A stretch of 64,000 bases of DNA from Aldersonia sp. NBC_00410 (GCF_026342035.1 NZ_JAPENM010000012.1:62001-126000), one strand, 5' to 3'. Positions 1-10,308 are shown, counted from the first letter of the stretch. The notes: generated from the letters alone by a model not told the origin. Program-made: numbers and translations.

Positions 1-60
1 TGGTGTCAACCCCGGGGCCGTCAACGACCCGCAAGCGCCCCGACCCCAGGAGAATTCTTC

Positions 61-1653
61 GTGAGCCAGAACGGCCGTCCCATTGTTCTGATCGCCGACA
101 AACTGGCGCAGTCGACCGTCGACGCGCTCGGTGACGGTGTCGAGGTTCGCTGGGTCGACGGTCCGGACCGTCCGGCTCTGCTTGCGGCGGTGCCCGAGGC
201 GGATGCGCTGCTCGTGCGCTCCGCGACCACCGTCGACGCCGAGGTCCTCGCTGCCGCGCCGAACCTGAAGATCATCGGGCGCGCCGGGGTCGGCCTGGAC
301 AACGTCGAGATTCCGGCCGCGACCGAGCGTGGCGTGATGGTCGTGAACGCGCCGACCTCCAACATCCACTCCGCCGCCGAGCACGCCGTCTCGCTGCTGC
401 TGTCCACCGCACGACAGATCCCTGCGGCCGACAAGACCCTGCGTGAGCACACCTGGAAGCGGTCGAGCTTCAACGGCACCGAGATCCTCGGCAAGACGGT
501 GGGTGTCGTCGGACTCGGTCGTATCGGTCAGTTGTTCGCGCAGCGTCTCGCCGCGTTCGAGACCTCCATCATCGCCTACGACCCCTACCTGCCTGCCGCG
601 CGTGCAGCGCAGCTCGGCATCGAACTCGTCGACATCGACGAACTGGTCGAGCGCGCCGACTTCATCTCGGTGCACCTGCCGAAGACGAAGGAGACCGCGG
701 GCCTGATCAATGCCGCGCGCCTGGCCAAGGCCAAGGACGGCGTGATTATCGTCAACGCCGCGCGTGGTGGGCTCATCGACGAGGATGCGCTCTACGACGC
801 ACTCGTCTCCGGCAAGGTCCGCGCCGCCGGCCTGGACGTGTTCAGCACCGAGCCGTGCACCGACTCGAAGCTGTTCGGACTCGACAACGTCGTAGTGACC
901 CCGCACCTGGGCGCCTCCACCTCCGAGGCGCAGGACCGGGCGGGCACCGATGTCGCCAAGTCCGTACTGCTCGCTCTCGCAGGTGAATTCGTGCCCGATG
1001 CGGTGAACGTCTCCGGCGGCCCGGTTGGCGAGGAAGTCGCGCCGTGGCTCGAGCTCGTTCGCAAGCTCGGCCTCATCGCGGGCACCCTCTCACCCGAGGC
1101 CGTGCAGAACGTGCAGGTGCTCGCGAGCGGTGAGCTGTCCGCCGAAAACGTCGAGATCCTCGGTCTGGCCGCGCTGCGCGGGTTGTTCTCGGCCAGCAGC
1201 GACGAGCCGGTCACCTTTGTCAACGCGCCGCAGCTCGCGGAGCAGCGTGGCGTCACCGTCGAGGTCGAAAAGCACAGCGAGGCTTCGACGCACCGCAGCG
1301 CTGTCGAGGTGCGTGCCGTCGCCGCCGACGGCACTGTCACCTCCGTCGCGGGTGCGCTCACCGGTCTGCAGCAGGTGGAGAAGATCGTCAACATCAACGG
1401 CCGCAGCTTCGATCTGCGCGCCGAGGGCCACAACCTCGTCGTGCACTACGAGGATCGCCCAGGTGTGCTCGGCACGATCGGCACGGTTCTCGGCAACGCC
1501 GGCATCGACATCCAGGCCGCTGCGCTGAGCCAGGACTCCGAGGGCCCGGGCGCCACCATCATCCTGCGGGTCAGCGAGGTCGTTGGCGATGCCGATGTCG
1601 CCCTCATCGTCGAGCAGCTCGATTCCCGCGTCGAGCAGGTCGACCTGTCCTGA
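61..1653 (+). CDS. serA: D-3-phosphoglycerate dehydrogenase
   Basis: Oxidises 3-phosphoglycerate to 3-phosphohydroxypyruvate with NAD, the first step of serine synthesis in the cytoplasm. The 530-residue length fits the long type found in mycobacteria, which carries an extra regulatory (ASB) domain. A Rossmann motif [10 protein letters not shown] lies near residues 148-157, the catalytic His is in TPHLGAS near 280, and a C-terminal ACT domain begins near 455 ([12 protein letters not shown]), the serine-sensing module of the family. The GTG start is preceded by AGGAG at 49-53. It reads toward leuB 46 bases downstream, so the two are probably cotranscribed; in relatives ilvBNC lie just upstream, outside this window. 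Confidence 0.97.
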   Translation: MSQNGRPIVLIADKLAQSTVDALGDGVEVRWVDGPDRPALLAAVPEADALLVRSATTVDAEVLAAAPNLKIIGRAGVGLDNVEIPAATERGVMVVNAPTSNIHSAAEHAVSLLLSTARQIPAADKTLREHTWKRSSFNGTEILGKTVGVVGLGRIGQLFAQRLAAFETSIIAYDPYLPAARAAQLGIELVDIDELVERADFISVHLPKTKETAGLINAARLAKAKDGVIIVNAARGGLIDEDALYDALVSGKVRAAGLDVFSTEPCTDSKLFGLDNVVVTPHLGASTSEAQDRAGTDVAKSVLLALAGEFVPDAVNVSGGPVGEEVAPWLELVRKLGLIAGTLSPEAVQNVQVLASGELSAENVEILGLAALRGLFSASSDEPVTFVNAPQLAEQRGVTVEVEKHSEASTHRSAVEVRAVAADGTVTSVAGALTGLQQVEKIVNINGRSFDLRAEGHNLVVHYEDRPGVLGTIGTVLGNAGIDIQAAALSQDSEGPGATIILRVSEVVGDADVALIVEQLDSRVEQVDLS

Positions 1654-1699
1654 GGGCAGCCGGACCGACACCGCAGTTGAAAAAGGAAGTGAGACAGCA

Positions 1700-2710
1700 A
1701 TGAAGCTCGCGGTCATCGCCGGCGATGGCATCGGTATCGAGGTCACTGCGGAGGCACTCAAGGTGCTGCGCAAGCTCGTTCCCGAGCTCGAGACCACCGA
1801 GTACGACCTCGGCGCGCGCCGCTACAACGCGACCGGCGAGCTGCTGCCGGCCGCCGAACTCGCCCAGATCCGCGAGCACGACGCCATCCTGCTCGGCGCG
1901 ATCGGCGACCCGTCGGTCACGCCGGGCGTGCTCGAACGGGGTCTGTTGCTGAACATGCGGTTCGCGCTCGATCACCACGTCAACCTGCGGCCGTCGCGGC
2001 TCTACCCCGGCACGACTTCACCGTTGGCGGGCAACCCGGAGATGGACTTCGTCGTCGTTCGCGAGGGCACCGAGGGCCCGTACACCGGCAACGGCGGCGC
2101 GATTCGGGTCGGCACCGACCACGAGATTGCCACCGAGGTGTCGATCAACACCTGGTTCGGCGCCGAGCGTGTCGTGCGCTACGCCTTCGCGCTCGCGCAG
2201 ACCCGGCGCAGGCATCTGACGCTGATCCACAAGACCAACGTGCTGTCCAATGCCGGTGCCATCTGGACCCGCGCGATCGAGACCGTGGGCGCCGAGTACC
2301 CGGATGTCGAGACGTCGTACTGCCACATCGACGCGGCCACCATCTACATGGTCACCAATCCGGCGCGGTTCGACGTGATCGTCACCGACAACCTGTTCGG
2401 CGACATCATCACCGACCTGGCGGGTGCGGTGACCGGTGGCATCGGGCTGTCGGCGTCCGGCAATATCGACGCCTCGGGAACTAACCCGTCGATGTTCGAG
2501 CCGGTGCACGGCTCGGCGCCCGATATCGCCGGTAAGGGCATCGCCGACCCGACAGCCGCGATCCTGTCCGCTGCGCTGTTGCTGCGCCATCTCGGCCGGG
2601 ACGAGGACGCGGCGCGCGTCGAGCGTGCCGTCGAGGCCGATCTCGCCACTCGCGGGGACAAGGCCATCGTCACCAGCGAGGTGGGCGACCGGATCGCGGC
2701 CGCGGTCTGA
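1700..2710 (+). CDS. leuB: 3-isopropylmalate dehydrogenase
   Basis: Oxidative decarboxylation of 3-isopropylmalate in leucine synthesis. The 336-residue product starts [15 protein letters not shown], the typical N-terminus of the isocitrate/isopropylmalate dehydrogenase family. It contains [14 protein letters not shown] and the C-terminal [15 protein letters not shown] signature used for NAD and substrate binding. The frame is open upstream into serA, but the ATG at 1700 has an AAAAGGAAG ribosome site (1681-1689) and matches the family start. The leuCD genes are about 5.5 kb downstream rather than adjacent, as in mycobacteria. Confidence 0.97.
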   Translation: MKLAVIAGDGIGIEVTAEALKVLRKLVPELETTEYDLGARRYNATGELLPAAELAQIREHDAILLGAIGDPSVTPGVLERGLLLNMRFALDHHVNLRPSRLYPGTTSPLAGNPEMDFVVVREGTEGPYTGNGGAIRVGTDHEIATEVSINTWFGAERVVRYAFALAQTRRRHLTLIHKTNVLSNAGAIWTRAIETVGAEYPDVETSYCHIDAATIYMVTNPARFDVIVTDNLFGDIITDLAGAVTGGIGLSASGNIDASGTNPSMFEPVHGSAPDIAGKGIADPTAAILSAALLLRHLGRDEDAARVERAVEADLATRGDKAIVTSEVGDRIAAAV

Positions 2711-2712
2711 CC

Positions 2713-2727
2713 CGTCCCGCAGGGACG
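2713..2727. terminator. Short hairpin between convergent leuB and MFS gene
   Basis: CGTCCC and GGGACG form a 6-bp stem around a GCA loop in the 22-base gap between two convergent genes. There is no T-run, so terminator function is only suggested by position. Confidence 0.3.
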
Positions 2728-2732
2728 CTGCG

Positions 2733-3929
2733 TTACCCAGCAGACCGGCGATCGCGCGGCACCAGGGGGACCGCGGCGAGCGCCAAGGCGGCCGCGACCA
2801 GGTACGCGGCACCGAATCCGGTGGTGACGATGAGCGCGCCGAACACGGGTGGAATGGCCGCCATCGCGAGGTTCTGCCCCGTGTTCTGGATACCCAAACC
2901 CCTTCCGCTCCAATATGGTCCGGCAATCTCGGCGACCGCGGTAAAGGCCAGCCCGTTGTCGGAAACGGTGATCACCGAGGCGGCGAGCAGCAGCGGAATC
3001 GCGGCCCACCACCACTGCGTCGCAGCGGCGACGCCCAATGCGGCCATCGAGATCGCCGCCGCGATCGCCACCTGACGCAGCGGACCGAGCCGACTCCCCA
3101 CCCGGTCGGACCAGGCGCCCGCGCCGATCCGGCCGGCCGCGCCGAGCAACTGCGTCACGGTGACGAGTGCACCCGCCGCAGCGATCGACCAGCCGATGTC
3201 GCGGTGGATCCACAGCAGGGCGAACGTCCACACCACTCCCTGCGGAACGCACAGCAGCACGGAGACGCCGTGGATGCGCCACAACGTCGAATCGCCGCGG
3301 TACGGGTTGGCTCGGTCGACACCTTTGCCGCCGGGGCGAGGCGGATCGACGATGCCGAACAGGCAGGCCACCGCAGCAACGCCTGCCATGATCGCGGGCA
3401 CCAGGATCGCCGCCGAAACGCCATGTGCGGCAGCCACCGCGGGGATGGCGAGCGCGCCGATGCCGACCCCGAGCGGTTGCGCGGTCTGCCGGATGCCCAT
3501 CGCGAACCCGCGCCGGTGCACGGGGAACCAGCCGACGATGACGCGGCCGCTCGCGCCGTTCGTGCTCGCGGCTCCCGCACCGCCGAGAAACAACAGTGCG
3601 CCCAGGGCCACGTTGTTGGTGGTGCAGGCGGCGGCGATGCCCGCGACACAGGTGATCAGCGGTCCGGCGACGAGCACCTTCCGTTCGCCGATGTGGTCCA
3701 TCACATAGCCCCACGCGATCAGGGTGCAGACCAGGCCGACGGTCGGCATCGCCACCAGCAGACCGGCAGTCGGTAGCGACATGCCGCGATCGGTGAGCGC
3801 GGGCAGCAGAAACGGAGTGCCGTGGATGAACACCGCGCTCGCTGCCTGGGCGAAGACGCCGAGACCGAGCATCGACCACCGTCGAGTGGTGCCGATCGCC
3901 TCCGTCGTCGATACGCCCCGGGTGTTCAT
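2733..3929 (-). CDS. MFS transporter
   Basis: A 398-residue integral membrane protein with about 12 predicted hydrophobic helices and the arrangement of the major facilitator superfamily. A charged loop after helix 2 (YVMDHIGERKVL) resembles motif A, and IRQTAQPLGVGIGAL fits helix 5 of the drug/metabolite antiporter type. Position and orientation match Rv2994 of M. tuberculosis, divergent from an FAH-family gene. The substrate cannot be read from the sequence. The gene ends 22 bases from leuB, tail to tail. The ATG at 3929 leaves a 110-base divergent control region shared with the next gene. Confidence 0.85.
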   Translation of the reverse strand: MNTRGVSTTEAIGTTRRWSMLGLGVFAQAASAVFIHGTPFLLPALTDRGMSLPTAGLLVAMPTVGLVCTLIAWGYVMDHIGERKVLVAGPLITCVAGIAAACTTNNVALGALLFLGGAGAASTNGASGRVIVGWFPVHRRGFAMGIRQTAQPLGVGIGALAIPAVAAAHGVSAAILVPAIMAGVAAVACLFGIVDPPRPGGKGVDRANPYRGDSTLWRIHGVSVLLCVPQGVVWTFALLWIHRDIGWSIAAAGALVTVTQLLGAAGRIGAGAWSDRVGSRLGPLRQVAIAAAISMAALGVAAATQWWWAAIPLLLAASVITVSDNGLAFTAVAEIAGPYWSGRGLGIQNTGQNLAMAAIPPVFGALIVTTGFGAAYLVAAALALAAVPLVPRDRRSAG

Positions 3930-3940
3930 CGGTTGCCCTC

Positions 3941-3958
3941 TGTCTCATATATTGGACA
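3941..3958. promoter_or_regulatory. Operator-like palindrome between divergent MFS and FAH-family genes
   Basis: An 18-base imperfect palindrome with TGTC and GACA ends around an AT-rich core (14 of 18 positions symmetric) stands out in high-GC surroundings, 12 bases before the MFS start. It is a reasonable regulator site or overlapping promoter; the cognate protein is unknown. Confidence 0.35.
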
Positions 3959-4039
3959 CGCAGTCCTACCATCTGGATTCTGGTGGGACTCTACACCGCC
4001 TTCGCCGGGGTCGCTGCCTCGGTCGATAGACTCGGCGGC

Positions 4040-4813
4040 ATGCGCCTTGGACGGATTGCCAGCCCGGATGGTGTCGCCTTCGTCAGCATCGAAGGAGACC
4101 CCGACAACGCGATTGCCCGGGAAATCGCGGAACACCCGTTCGGTACGCCGACCTTTACCGGACGCAGTTGGCCGGTCGCCGACGTGCGCCTGCTCGCGCC
4201 GATCCTGGCCACGAAGGTGATCTGCATCGGGAAGAACTACGCCGACCACGCGGCCGAGATGGGTGGCGAAGCGCCGGCAGATCCGGTGATCTTTCTCAAG
4301 CCGAACACCTCGATCGTGGGGCCGGGCGCGTCGATCGTCCTGCCGCCGAGTTCCGCGCAGGTCGACTACGAGGGTGAATTGGCCGTGGTGATCGGCCGGC
4401 CATGCAAGGACGTGCCTGCCGCGCGGGCGCGCGACGTGGTGCTCGGCTACACCGTCGCCAACGATGTCACCGCACGCGACCACCAACGCCATGACGGTCA
4501 GTGGACCAGGGGCAAGGGCTATGACACCTTCTGCCCGCTCGGCCCGTGGATCGAAACCGACCTCGACCCGTCGGACCTCGAGATCACCACCGAACTCGAC
4601 GGGCAGGTGCGCCAGCAGAGCCGAACATCGCTGCTGCTGCACGACATTCCGAAGGTCATCGAGTGGATCTCCGCGGTGATGACGTTGCTACCGGGCGATG
4701 TGATTCTCACCGGAACGCCGGCGGGGGTCGGGCCGATGCAGGACGGGCAGACCGTCTCGGTGACCGTGTCCGGGATCGGCACCCTTTCCAATCCGGTCAC
4801 GAAAAAGAAGTGA
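4040..4813 (+). CDS. Fumarylacetoacetate hydrolase family protein
   Basis: A 257-residue member of the FAH superfamily, metal-dependent enzymes that hydrolyse, isomerise or decarboxylate beta-keto or enol acids. Seen: [15 protein letters not shown], the metal-ligand region [13 protein letters not shown] with acidic residues, [12 protein letters not shown], and the C-terminal [15 protein letters not shown], all hallmarks of this family. The ATG at 4040 gives [11 protein letters not shown], which agrees with relatives; the frame is open a little further upstream. It is the counterpart of Rv2993c, and sits 49 bases before gltX, as there. The exact substrate is not determinable; 2-hydroxyhepta-diene-dioate isomerase and acylpyruvase activities are both possible. 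Confidence 0.88.
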   Translation: MRLGRIASPDGVAFVSIEGDPDNAIAREIAEHPFGTPTFTGRSWPVADVRLLAPILATKVICIGKNYADHAAEMGGEAPADPVIFLKPNTSIVGPGASIVLPPSSAQVDYEGELAVVIGRPCKDVPAARARDVVLGYTVANDVTARDHQRHDGQWTRGKGYDTFCPLGPWIETDLDPSDLEITTELDGQVRQQSRTSLLLHDIPKVIEWISAVMTLLPGDVILTGTPAGVGPMQDGQTVSVTVSGIGTLSNPVTKKK

Positions 4814-4862
4814 CCACAACACTTTCGGGCGTTCGTCCCGATTCAGAAAGGCCACAGCGAGG

Positions 4863-6365
4863 ATGACCGCAACCAATTCGACCGCGTCCGGTCGCCCCGA
4901 CGGCGTCCGCGTGCGCTTCTGTCCCTCGCCTACCGGAACCCCGCACGTCGGCCTGATCCGGACTGCGCTGTTCAACTGGGCGTACGCAAGGCACACCGGG
5001 GGCACCTTCGTCTTCCGGATCGAGGACACCGACGCGGCACGCGATTCCGAGGAGTCGTTCGCGGCGCTGCTCGACGCGCTTCGCTGGCTGAATCTCGACT
5101 GGGACGAGGGACCCGAGGTCGGCGGGCCGTACGCCCCCTACCGGCAGTCGCAGCGGCGCGAGCTACATCTGGACGTGGTGCGGCAGCTGGTCGAAGCGGG
5201 CGAGGCCTACGAGAGCTTTTCCACCCCAGATGAAGTCGAAGCGCGCCACCGAGCGGCAGGTCGGGATCCGAAGCTCGGCTACGACAATTTCGACCGCGAC
5301 CTGACCGAGGATCAGAAGCGGGAATACCGCGCGAATGGCGCCGCCCCGGTGGTTCGGCTGCGCATGCCCGATCACGATCTGACCTGGCACGACCTGGTGC
5401 GCGGCGAAACGACTTTCAAGGCGGGCACCGTGCCCGACTTCGCACTGACCCGCGGCAACGGCGACCCGCTGTACACACTGGTCAACCCGGTCGACGACGC
5501 GGCCATGAAGATCACCCACGTGTTGCGCGGCGAGGATCTGCTGTCCTCGACACCGCGTCAGCTCGCGCTCTACGGCGCGCTGCAGCGCGTCGGCGTCGCG
5601 GATTTCACCCCCGAGTTCGGCCACCTGCCGTTCGTGATGGGGCAGGGCAACAAGAAGCTGTCCAAGCGCGATCCCGAGTCGAGCTTGTTCGTGCACCGTG
5701 ACCGTGGGTTCGTGCCCGAGGGTCTGCTGAACTACCTGGCGCTGCTCGGCTGGAGCATCGCCGACGACCACGACGTCTTCTCACTCGACGAGATGGTCGC
5801 CGCGTTCGACGTGACCACGGTCAATTCGAATCCGGCGCGGTTCGACCAGAAGAAGGCCGACGCGATCAACGCCGAGCACATCCGGTTGCTCGCGTCCGAG
5901 GACTTCGCGGACCGGTTGCGCGGCTATCTCGTCGAGCACGGCCACCTCGGTCCGGACGTGGACGACGCGGTGTTCCGGTCGGCCGCGGAGCTGGTGCAGA
6001 CCCGGATCGTGGTGCTCGCCGATGCCTGGGACCTGCTGGCGTTCCTGTTCGTGCCCGAAGCCGATTTCGGTATCGATCCCGCGGCCGCGGCGAAGAACCT
6101 CGGCGACGACGCGCGGCCGGTACTCGAGGCGGCCGACGCGGCGCTGACCGGCGCGACCGAATGGACGACCGAAGCGATCGAGACAGCGTTGAAGACCGCT
6201 CTGGTGGAGGGACTCGGTCTCAAACCGCGCAAGGCGTTCGGGCCGGTGCGGGTCGCGGTGACCGGGTCGCATATCAGCCCGCCGCTGTTCGAGTCGCTCG
6301 AGCTGCTCGGCCGGGACACGACCCTGGCCCGGGTTCGCGCCGCGATCCCACAGGAAGCGGTCTGA
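4863..6365 (+). CDS. gltX: Glutamyl-tRNA synthetase
   Basis: Charges tRNA-Glu with glutamate; in organisms without a glutaminyl-tRNA synthetase the same enzyme also mischarges tRNA-Gln for later amidation. The 500-residue class I enzyme has the HIGH-like PHVG (residues 27-30) and KMSKS-like KLSKR (about 265-269). The ATG follows AGAAAGG with good spacing. Downstream, tRNA-Gln(CTG) and tRNA-Glu(CTC) genes follow within 260 bases, so the enzyme and two of its likely substrates are neighbours. Confidence 0.97.
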   Translation: MTATNSTASGRPDGVRVRFCPSPTGTPHVGLIRTALFNWAYARHTGGTFVFRIEDTDAARDSEESFAALLDALRWLNLDWDEGPEVGGPYAPYRQSQRRELHLDVVRQLVEAGEAYESFSTPDEVEARHRAAGRDPKLGYDNFDRDLTEDQKREYRANGAAPVVRLRMPDHDLTWHDLVRGETTFKAGTVPDFALTRGNGDPLYTLVNPVDDAAMKITHVLRGEDLLSSTPRQLALYGALQRVGVADFTPEFGHLPFVMGQGNKKLSKRDPESSLFVHRDRGFVPEGLLNYLALLGWSIADDHDVFSLDEMVAAFDVTTVNSNPARFDQKKADAINAEHIRLLASEDFADRLRGYLVEHGHLGPDVDDAVFRSAAELVQTRIVVLADAWDLLAFLFVPEADFGIDPAAAAKNLGDDARPVLEAADAALTGATEWTTEAIETALKTALVEGLGLKPRKAFGPVRVAVTGSHISPPLFESLELLGRDTTLARVRAAIPQEAV

Positions 6366-6374
6366 GCTGCGCGT

Positions 6375-6403
6375 TTGTGGATTTTTGCGTCGGGTTTGAT
6401 AAC
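6375..6403 (+). promoter_or_regulatory. Probable promoter of tRNA-Gln
   Basis: TTGTGG at 6375-6380 and GATAAC at 6398-6403 are separated by 17 bases, close to the sigma-A-type pattern, and lie 60 bases before the tRNA. The surrounding sequence is unusually AT-rich for this window. Confidence 0.45.
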
Positions 6404-6463
6404 CTCTTCCTCGGTTCGAAACGACCGCCGGAGCCGTTGGCGCGGGCGGTCGGAACGGGCCAT

Positions 6464-6535
6464 TGGGGTATGGTGTAATTGGCAACACAGCTGATTCTGG
6501 TTCAGCCATTCTAGGTTCGAGTCCTGGTACCCCAG
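6464..6535 (+). tRNA. tRNA-Gln (anticodon CTG)
   Basis: A full cloverleaf can be drawn. A 7-bp acceptor stem pairs TGGGGTA with TACCCCA, the anticodon loop reads TTCTGGT (anticodon CTG, codon CAG), and the T loop is TTCGAGT. G is the discriminator base and the CCA end is not encoded. Confidence 0.95.
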
Positions 6536-6622
6536 CGACGTCCGAGCGATTTGGAACCCGGACGCGAGCCAGCTAAGCTGACTCGGGCGCAAAGCCGGGA
6601 GACCGGCCGAGATGCCAACCAA

Positions 6623-6695
6623 GGCCCCGTCGTCTAGCGGCCTAGGACGCCGCCCTCTCAAGGCGGTAGCGCGGGTTCGAATCCCGTCGGGGCTA
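6623..6695 (+). tRNA. tRNA-Glu (anticodon CTC)
   Basis: A cloverleaf with acceptor stem GGCCCCG pairing with CGGGGCT (first pair G-U). The anticodon loop CTCTCAA gives anticodon CTC for codon GAG, and the T loop is TTCGAAT. Discriminator A; CCA not encoded. It lies 88 bases after tRNA-Gln. Confidence 0.95.
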
Positions 6696-6700
6696 CAACG

Positions 6701-6740
6701 AACGGCGCCACCGGAGCAATCCGGTGGCGCCGTTCTTTGT
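6701..6740 (+). terminator. Rho-independent-type terminator after tRNA-Glu
   Basis: A perfect 14-bp inverted repeat (6701-6714 and 6721-6734) with a 6-base loop AGCAAT, followed by CTTTG. It begins 6 bases after the tRNA 3' end. Confidence 0.8.
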
Positions 6741-6821
6741 GCGCTGCTTTCGGTCCTGGTCCGGGCGCGCGGCGAGAGTGCCTGCGGCACAAGCCGGCCG
6801 GCCCCGGAGACCGGCGGCGGG

Positions 6822-7319
6822 TCAGTGCGGCCGGGCGGTACTGCCGCCGACCGGCATGGCGGGCAGGCCGAGCTTGCGATGGTCCCAACTGCGTACGCGG
6901 TCGGGACGCACCCGGACTGCCACGCGCTTGTTCAGCATCGCCTCGACGGCGGGGCGCAACGACTCGTCGTAAGGCCCGGTATAGCGCTCCCAGACGCTCA
7001 CGCCGACCCGAAACAGCGCCTCCGGATCGTCGACGATCTCCGCGCGGCCCTCGATGGCCACGCCTCGCAGGGTGTCATAGGTGTCGCCGGCCTCGACCAT
7101 GGCCGTGATGCGGTCGTCGCGGCGCAGGTTCACCACCTTCTGCGACTTTGCCTTCGTCTCGAACCAGATTTCGCCGTCGACGAGGCCGTACCACATGGCG
7201 ATCAGATGCGGATTGCCCTTCGGGCCGTTGGTCGCCATCGTGACGACCCGGCTGCGCCGGAGGAATTCGCCGATCTCGTCATCGGTCATCTGGATCTGTG
7301 CACGCTGGTTGACACCCAT
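6822..7319 (-). CDS. PPOX-class pyridoxamine 5'-phosphate oxidase-like protein
   Basis: A 165-residue split beta-barrel protein of the flavin/deazaflavin oxidoreductase B group. Seen: FLRRSRVVTMATNGPKGNPHLIAMWY near residues 19-44 (start of the barrel and cofactor strand), ETKAKSQKVVNLRRDDRITAMVEAG (about 74-98), and GRAEIVDD. Equivalent to Rv2991 by position. Members bind FMN, F420 or haem; which one is used here is not certain from sequence. It has its own strand and is separated from IclR by 57 bases on the same strand. Confidence 0.85.
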   Translation of the reverse strand: MGVNQRAQIQMTDDEIGEFLRRSRVVTMATNGPKGNPHLIAMWYGLVDGEIWFETKAKSQKVVNLRRDDRITAMVEAGDTYDTLRGVAIEGRAEIVDDPEALFRVGVSVWERYTGPYDESLRPAVEAMLNKRVAVRVRPDRVRSWDHRKLGLPAMPVGGSTARPH

Positions 7320-7376
7320 GCGGCGACATTACCGACGACGTGTGCGCGGGCTCATCGCCGGAGGTGGGGGAGTTGT

Positions 7377-8078
7377 TTACAGCCGTTTGTGCAGTGCCTC
7401 CGCGGCGGCGAGCAGGTCCGCCGCCCAGCGTGCCCCCGGCCGTCGGCCCATCCGGTCGATCGGACCGGAGACCGACACTGCCGCAACGACATTGCCGCTG
7501 CCATCGCGTACCGGGGCGGACACGCTTGCCACGCCGGGTTCGCGCTCGCCGGCACTCTGGGCCCAGCCCCGCTTGCGGACCTCGAGCAGGCTGCGCTCGG
7601 TGAAAGTCGCGTCGGCCATCGCGGATCTCAGCAGGTGCGGGTCGGCCCACGCGAGCAGCACCTTGGCGCCGGACCCCGCGGTGAGCGGCAAGCGCGCCCC
7701 GACGAGGACGGTGTCCCGCAGCCCGGTCAGCGGTTCCATCGACGCGACGCACACCCGGACCGATCCTTCCCGGCGGTAGAGCTGCACGCTCTCGCCGGTA
7801 ATCTCGCGCAGCCGGGGCAGCACACTGGCGGCGGCCTCAACGAGGCTGTCGTTGGCGCTCGCGGCGAGTTCGGACAATGCCGGGCCGGGACGCCAGGCCC
7901 CGTCGTCGTCGCGAGCCAGCAGGCGATGCGTCTCGAGCCCGACGGCGAGCCGGTGCGCGGTGGCCCGCGGCAGACCGGTGCGTGCGCACAGTTCGTTGAG
8001 CGTGCACGGTTGCTCGGCGACCGCATGCAGGACGGTCATGGCTTTGTCGAGAACGCCGATGCCGCTATGCTGTCTCAT
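7377..8078 (-). CDS. IclR-family transcriptional regulator (NdgR/LeuR type)
   Basis: A 233-residue regulator with an N-terminal winged HTH (LNELCARTGLPRATAHRL, about residues 26-43) and a C-terminal IclR effector domain. The start at MRQHSGIGVLDKAM is preferred over in-frame codons upstream because relatives begin here. It is divergent from leuCD with 113 bases between starts, the same arrangement as Rv2989 and as Streptomyces ndgR, whose product controls leuCD and other amino-acid genes. It probably binds the palindrome at 8089-8114 and regulates leuCD and itself; this is inferred from relatives and position. Confidence 0.9.
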   Translation of the reverse strand: MRQHSGIGVLDKAMTVLHAVAEQPCTLNELCARTGLPRATAHRLAVGLETHRLLARDDDGAWRPGPALSELAASANDSLVEAAASVLPRLREITGESVQLYRREGSVRVCVASMEPLTGLRDTVLVGARLPLTAGSGAKVLLAWADPHLLRSAMADATFTERSLLEVRKRGWAQSAGEREPGVASVSAPVRDGSGNVVAAVSVSGPIDRMGRRPGARWAADLLAAAEALHKRL

Positions 8079-8088
8079 AGGACGATAC

Positions 8089-8114
8089 TTGCATCTCGTA
8101 TAGTGAGATTGCAA
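8089..8114. promoter_or_regulatory. Candidate IclR/NdgR operator and leuC promoter
   Basis: A 26-base near-palindrome with arms TTGCATCTC and GAGATTGCAA (one-base length difference). It contains TATAGT at 8099-8104, a good -10 element for leuC. It starts 11 bases upstream of the IclR start codon, so one protein bound here could affect both genes. Confidence 0.5.
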
Positions 8115-8191
8115 ACGATGTCTCCGCAGCCCGGACAACATCAGCGAAAGCAGGGTCGCCGAGCCCGTATTCGGTCGAAAGAGGTGTGTTG

Positions 8192-9631
8192 ATGACTACC
8201 AAGCCGCGCACGATGGCGGAGAAGGTATGGGAAGCCCACGTGGTGACACGGGGCGAAGGCGAAGGCGAACAGCGCCGCCCCGACCTCATCTACATCGACC
8301 TGCATCTCGTGCACGAGGTGACCAGCCCGCAGGCCTTCGACGGGCTGCGTCTCGCCGGCCGCCCGGTGCGCCGCCCCGACCTCACGATCGCGACCGAGGA
8401 CCACAACGTGCCGACGGTCGACATCGACAAGCCGATAGCCGACCCGGTGTCGCGCACGCAGGTCGATACGTTGCGGCACAACTGCGCGGAATTCGGTATC
8501 CGGTTGCACCCGATGGGCGATCTCGATCAGGGCATCGTGCATGTGGTCGGCCCTCAGCTCGGCCTCACTCAGCCGGGTATGACCGTGGTGTGCGGTGACA
8601 GCCACACCTCGACGCATGGTGCATTCGGCGCGCTCGCAATGGGAATCGGTACCAGCGAGGTCGAGCATGTGCTCGCGACGCAGACATTGTCGTTGCGCCC
8701 CTTCAAGACCATGGCGATCACCGTCGACGGTGAGTTGCCCCCGGGCGTGACGAGTAAGGATCTGATCCTCGCGGTCATCGCCAAGATCGGGACCGGCGGC
8801 GGTCAGGGCTATGTGCTCGAGTACCGCGGCGAGGCGATCCGGAAACTGTCGATGGAATCCCGGATGACGATCTGCAACATGTCGATCGAGGCCGGGGCGC
8901 GCGCCGGCATGATCGCGCCGGACGAGACCACGTTCGAATTCATCAAAGGCCGTCCGCACGCGCCCAAGGGCGACGATTGGGACGCTGCCGTGGCTGCCTG
9001 GACCGAGTTGCGCACCGACGAGGGCGCGGAATTCGACAACGAGGTGCATATCGACGCGAGCGAGTTGACGCCGTTCGTCACCTGGGGCACCAATCCCGGA
9101 CAGGGCTTGCCGCTCGGTGCCGCGGTGCCGGATCCGGCCGAGATCTTCGATGAGAACGAGCGTGCGGCGGCGGAAAAGGCGCTGCGGTATATGGATTTGA
9201 CGCCGGGCACGCCGTTGCGTGAGGTGCAAGTCGACACGGTCTTCGTCGGCTCGTGCACCAACGGCCGGATCGAGGATCTGCGTGCCGTGGCCGACGTGCT
9301 GCGTGGCCGTCGGGTTGCCGAAGGGGTGCGCATGCTCGTCGTGCCCGGCTCGATGCGGGTGCGGGCGCAGGCCGAGAACGAGGGCCTCGGCGAGATTTTC
9401 ACCGCTGCCGGTGCGGAGTGGCGGCAGGCCGGCTGCTCGATGTGCCTGGGTATGAACCCGGATCAGCTCGCACCGGGGGAACGGTCGGCCTCGACCTCGA
9501 ACCGCAACTTCGAAGGCCGCCAAGGCAAGGGCGGACGGACACATCTGGTCTCGCCGGCCGTCGCCGCCGCCACCGCCGTCCGTGGCCGGCTCTCGGCGCC
9601 CACCGATCTCGCCCCCGCCGATCGCCACTGA
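8192..9631 (+). CDS. leuC: 3-isopropylmalate dehydratase, large subunit
   Basis: Isomerises 2- to 3-isopropylmalate with LeuD in leucine synthesis. The 479-residue aconitase-family protein has the three [4Fe-4S] cysteines: one in [26 protein letters not shown] (the latter near residue 353) and two in [12 protein letters not shown] near 413-416. In-frame GTG 8186 and TTG 8189 also exist, but ATG 8192 has AAAGAGG at 8178-8184 and gives [13 protein letters not shown], the family start. leuD follows after 30 bases. Confidence 0.97.
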   Translation: MTTKPRTMAEKVWEAHVVTRGEGEGEQRRPDLIYIDLHLVHEVTSPQAFDGLRLAGRPVRRPDLTIATEDHNVPTVDIDKPIADPVSRTQVDTLRHNCAEFGIRLHPMGDLDQGIVHVVGPQLGLTQPGMTVVCGDSHTSTHGAFGALAMGIGTSEVEHVLATQTLSLRPFKTMAITVDGELPPGVTSKDLILAVIAKIGTGGGQGYVLEYRGEAIRKLSMESRMTICNMSIEAGARAGMIAPDETTFEFIKGRPHAPKGDDWDAAVAAWTELRTDEGAEFDNEVHIDASELTPFVTWGTNPGQGLPLGAAVPDPAEIFDENERAAAEKALRYMDLTPGTPLREVQVDTVFVGSCTNGRIEDLRAVADVLRGRRVAEGVRMLVVPGSMRVRAQAENEGLGEIFTAAGAEWRQAGCSMCLGMNPDQLAPGERSASTSNRNFEGRQGKGGRTHLVSPAVAAATAVRGRLSAPTDLAPADRH

Positions 9632-9661
9632 CTCGCCTGCCCCCGTTAGGAGTTGTTCGAA

Positions 9662-10270
9662 ATGGAAGCTTTCACCGTGCACACGGGTATCGGAGTTCCG
9701 CTGCGGCGGTCCAATGTCGATACCGATCAGATCATCCCGGCCGTGTACCTGAAGCGGGTGACGCGCACCGGGTTCGAGGACGGCTTGTTCGCCGCCTGGC
9801 GCAACGATCCCGAGTTCGTGCTCAACATCCCGCCGTACGACCGGGGCAGCGTGCTCGTCGCCGGACCCGACTTCGGTACCGGGTCGTCGCGCGAGCATGC
9901 GGTCTGGGCGCTGTCGGACTTCGGATTCCGCGTCGTGATCGCCTCCCGGTTCGCGGATATCTTCCGCGGTAACGCCGGCAAAGCCGGTCTGCTCGCCGCC
10001 CGGATGGCGCAGCCGGACGTCGAATTGCTCTGGAAACTGATCGAAGAGCAGCCCGGTCTCGAACTGACTGTGGATCTTCGTGAGCGGACCGTGACCGCTG
10101 GAACCACCGTGCTGCGCTTCGACATTGACGACTACACGCGGTGGCGTCTGCTGGCGGGTCTCGACGACATCGGGCTGACGTTGCGGCAGGTAGACGCCAT
10201 TTCGGAGTTCGAAAAGGCAAGGCCGTCATGGCAACCGGTGACGCTTCCGGAGCCCACTTCCGCGGACTGA
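9662..10270 (+). CDS. leuD: 3-isopropylmalate dehydratase, small subunit
   Basis: The swivel-domain partner of LeuC. The 202-residue product contains [18 protein letters not shown] and [11 protein letters not shown], both typical. A TTG at 9653 is in frame, but TAGGAG (9647-9652) abuts it and sits nine bases before the ATG at 9662, which is therefore the start. Cotranscribed with leuC. Confidence 0.96.
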   Translation: MEAFTVHTGIGVPLRRSNVDTDQIIPAVYLKRVTRTGFEDGLFAAWRNDPEFVLNIPPYDRGSVLVAGPDFGTGSSREHAVWALSDFGFRVVIASRFADIFRGNAGKAGLLAARMAQPDVELLWKLIEEQPGLELTVDLRERTVTAGTTVLRFDIDDYTRWRLLAGLDDIGLTLRQVDAISEFEKARPSWQPVTLPEPTSAD

Positions 10271-10308
10271 CTTCCGTTGTGCCGGGCGGAATTACTACCG
10301 CTCGGAAG

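Noticed and set aside
2344-3972. Long open frame antisense to leuB end and the MFS gene (542 codons)
   Set aside because: Arg/Ser-rich composition with no family motif; the MFS protein in another frame explains the region. Typical GC-rich shadow.
6612-8192. 526-codon open frame from the tRNA-Glu gene across the PPOX and IclR genes
   Set aside because: It runs through a tRNA and a terminator and is antisense to two recognisable genes.
8141-9898. 585-codon frame antisense to leuC and leuD
   Set aside because: Composition mirrors the complement of leuC; no conserved motif.
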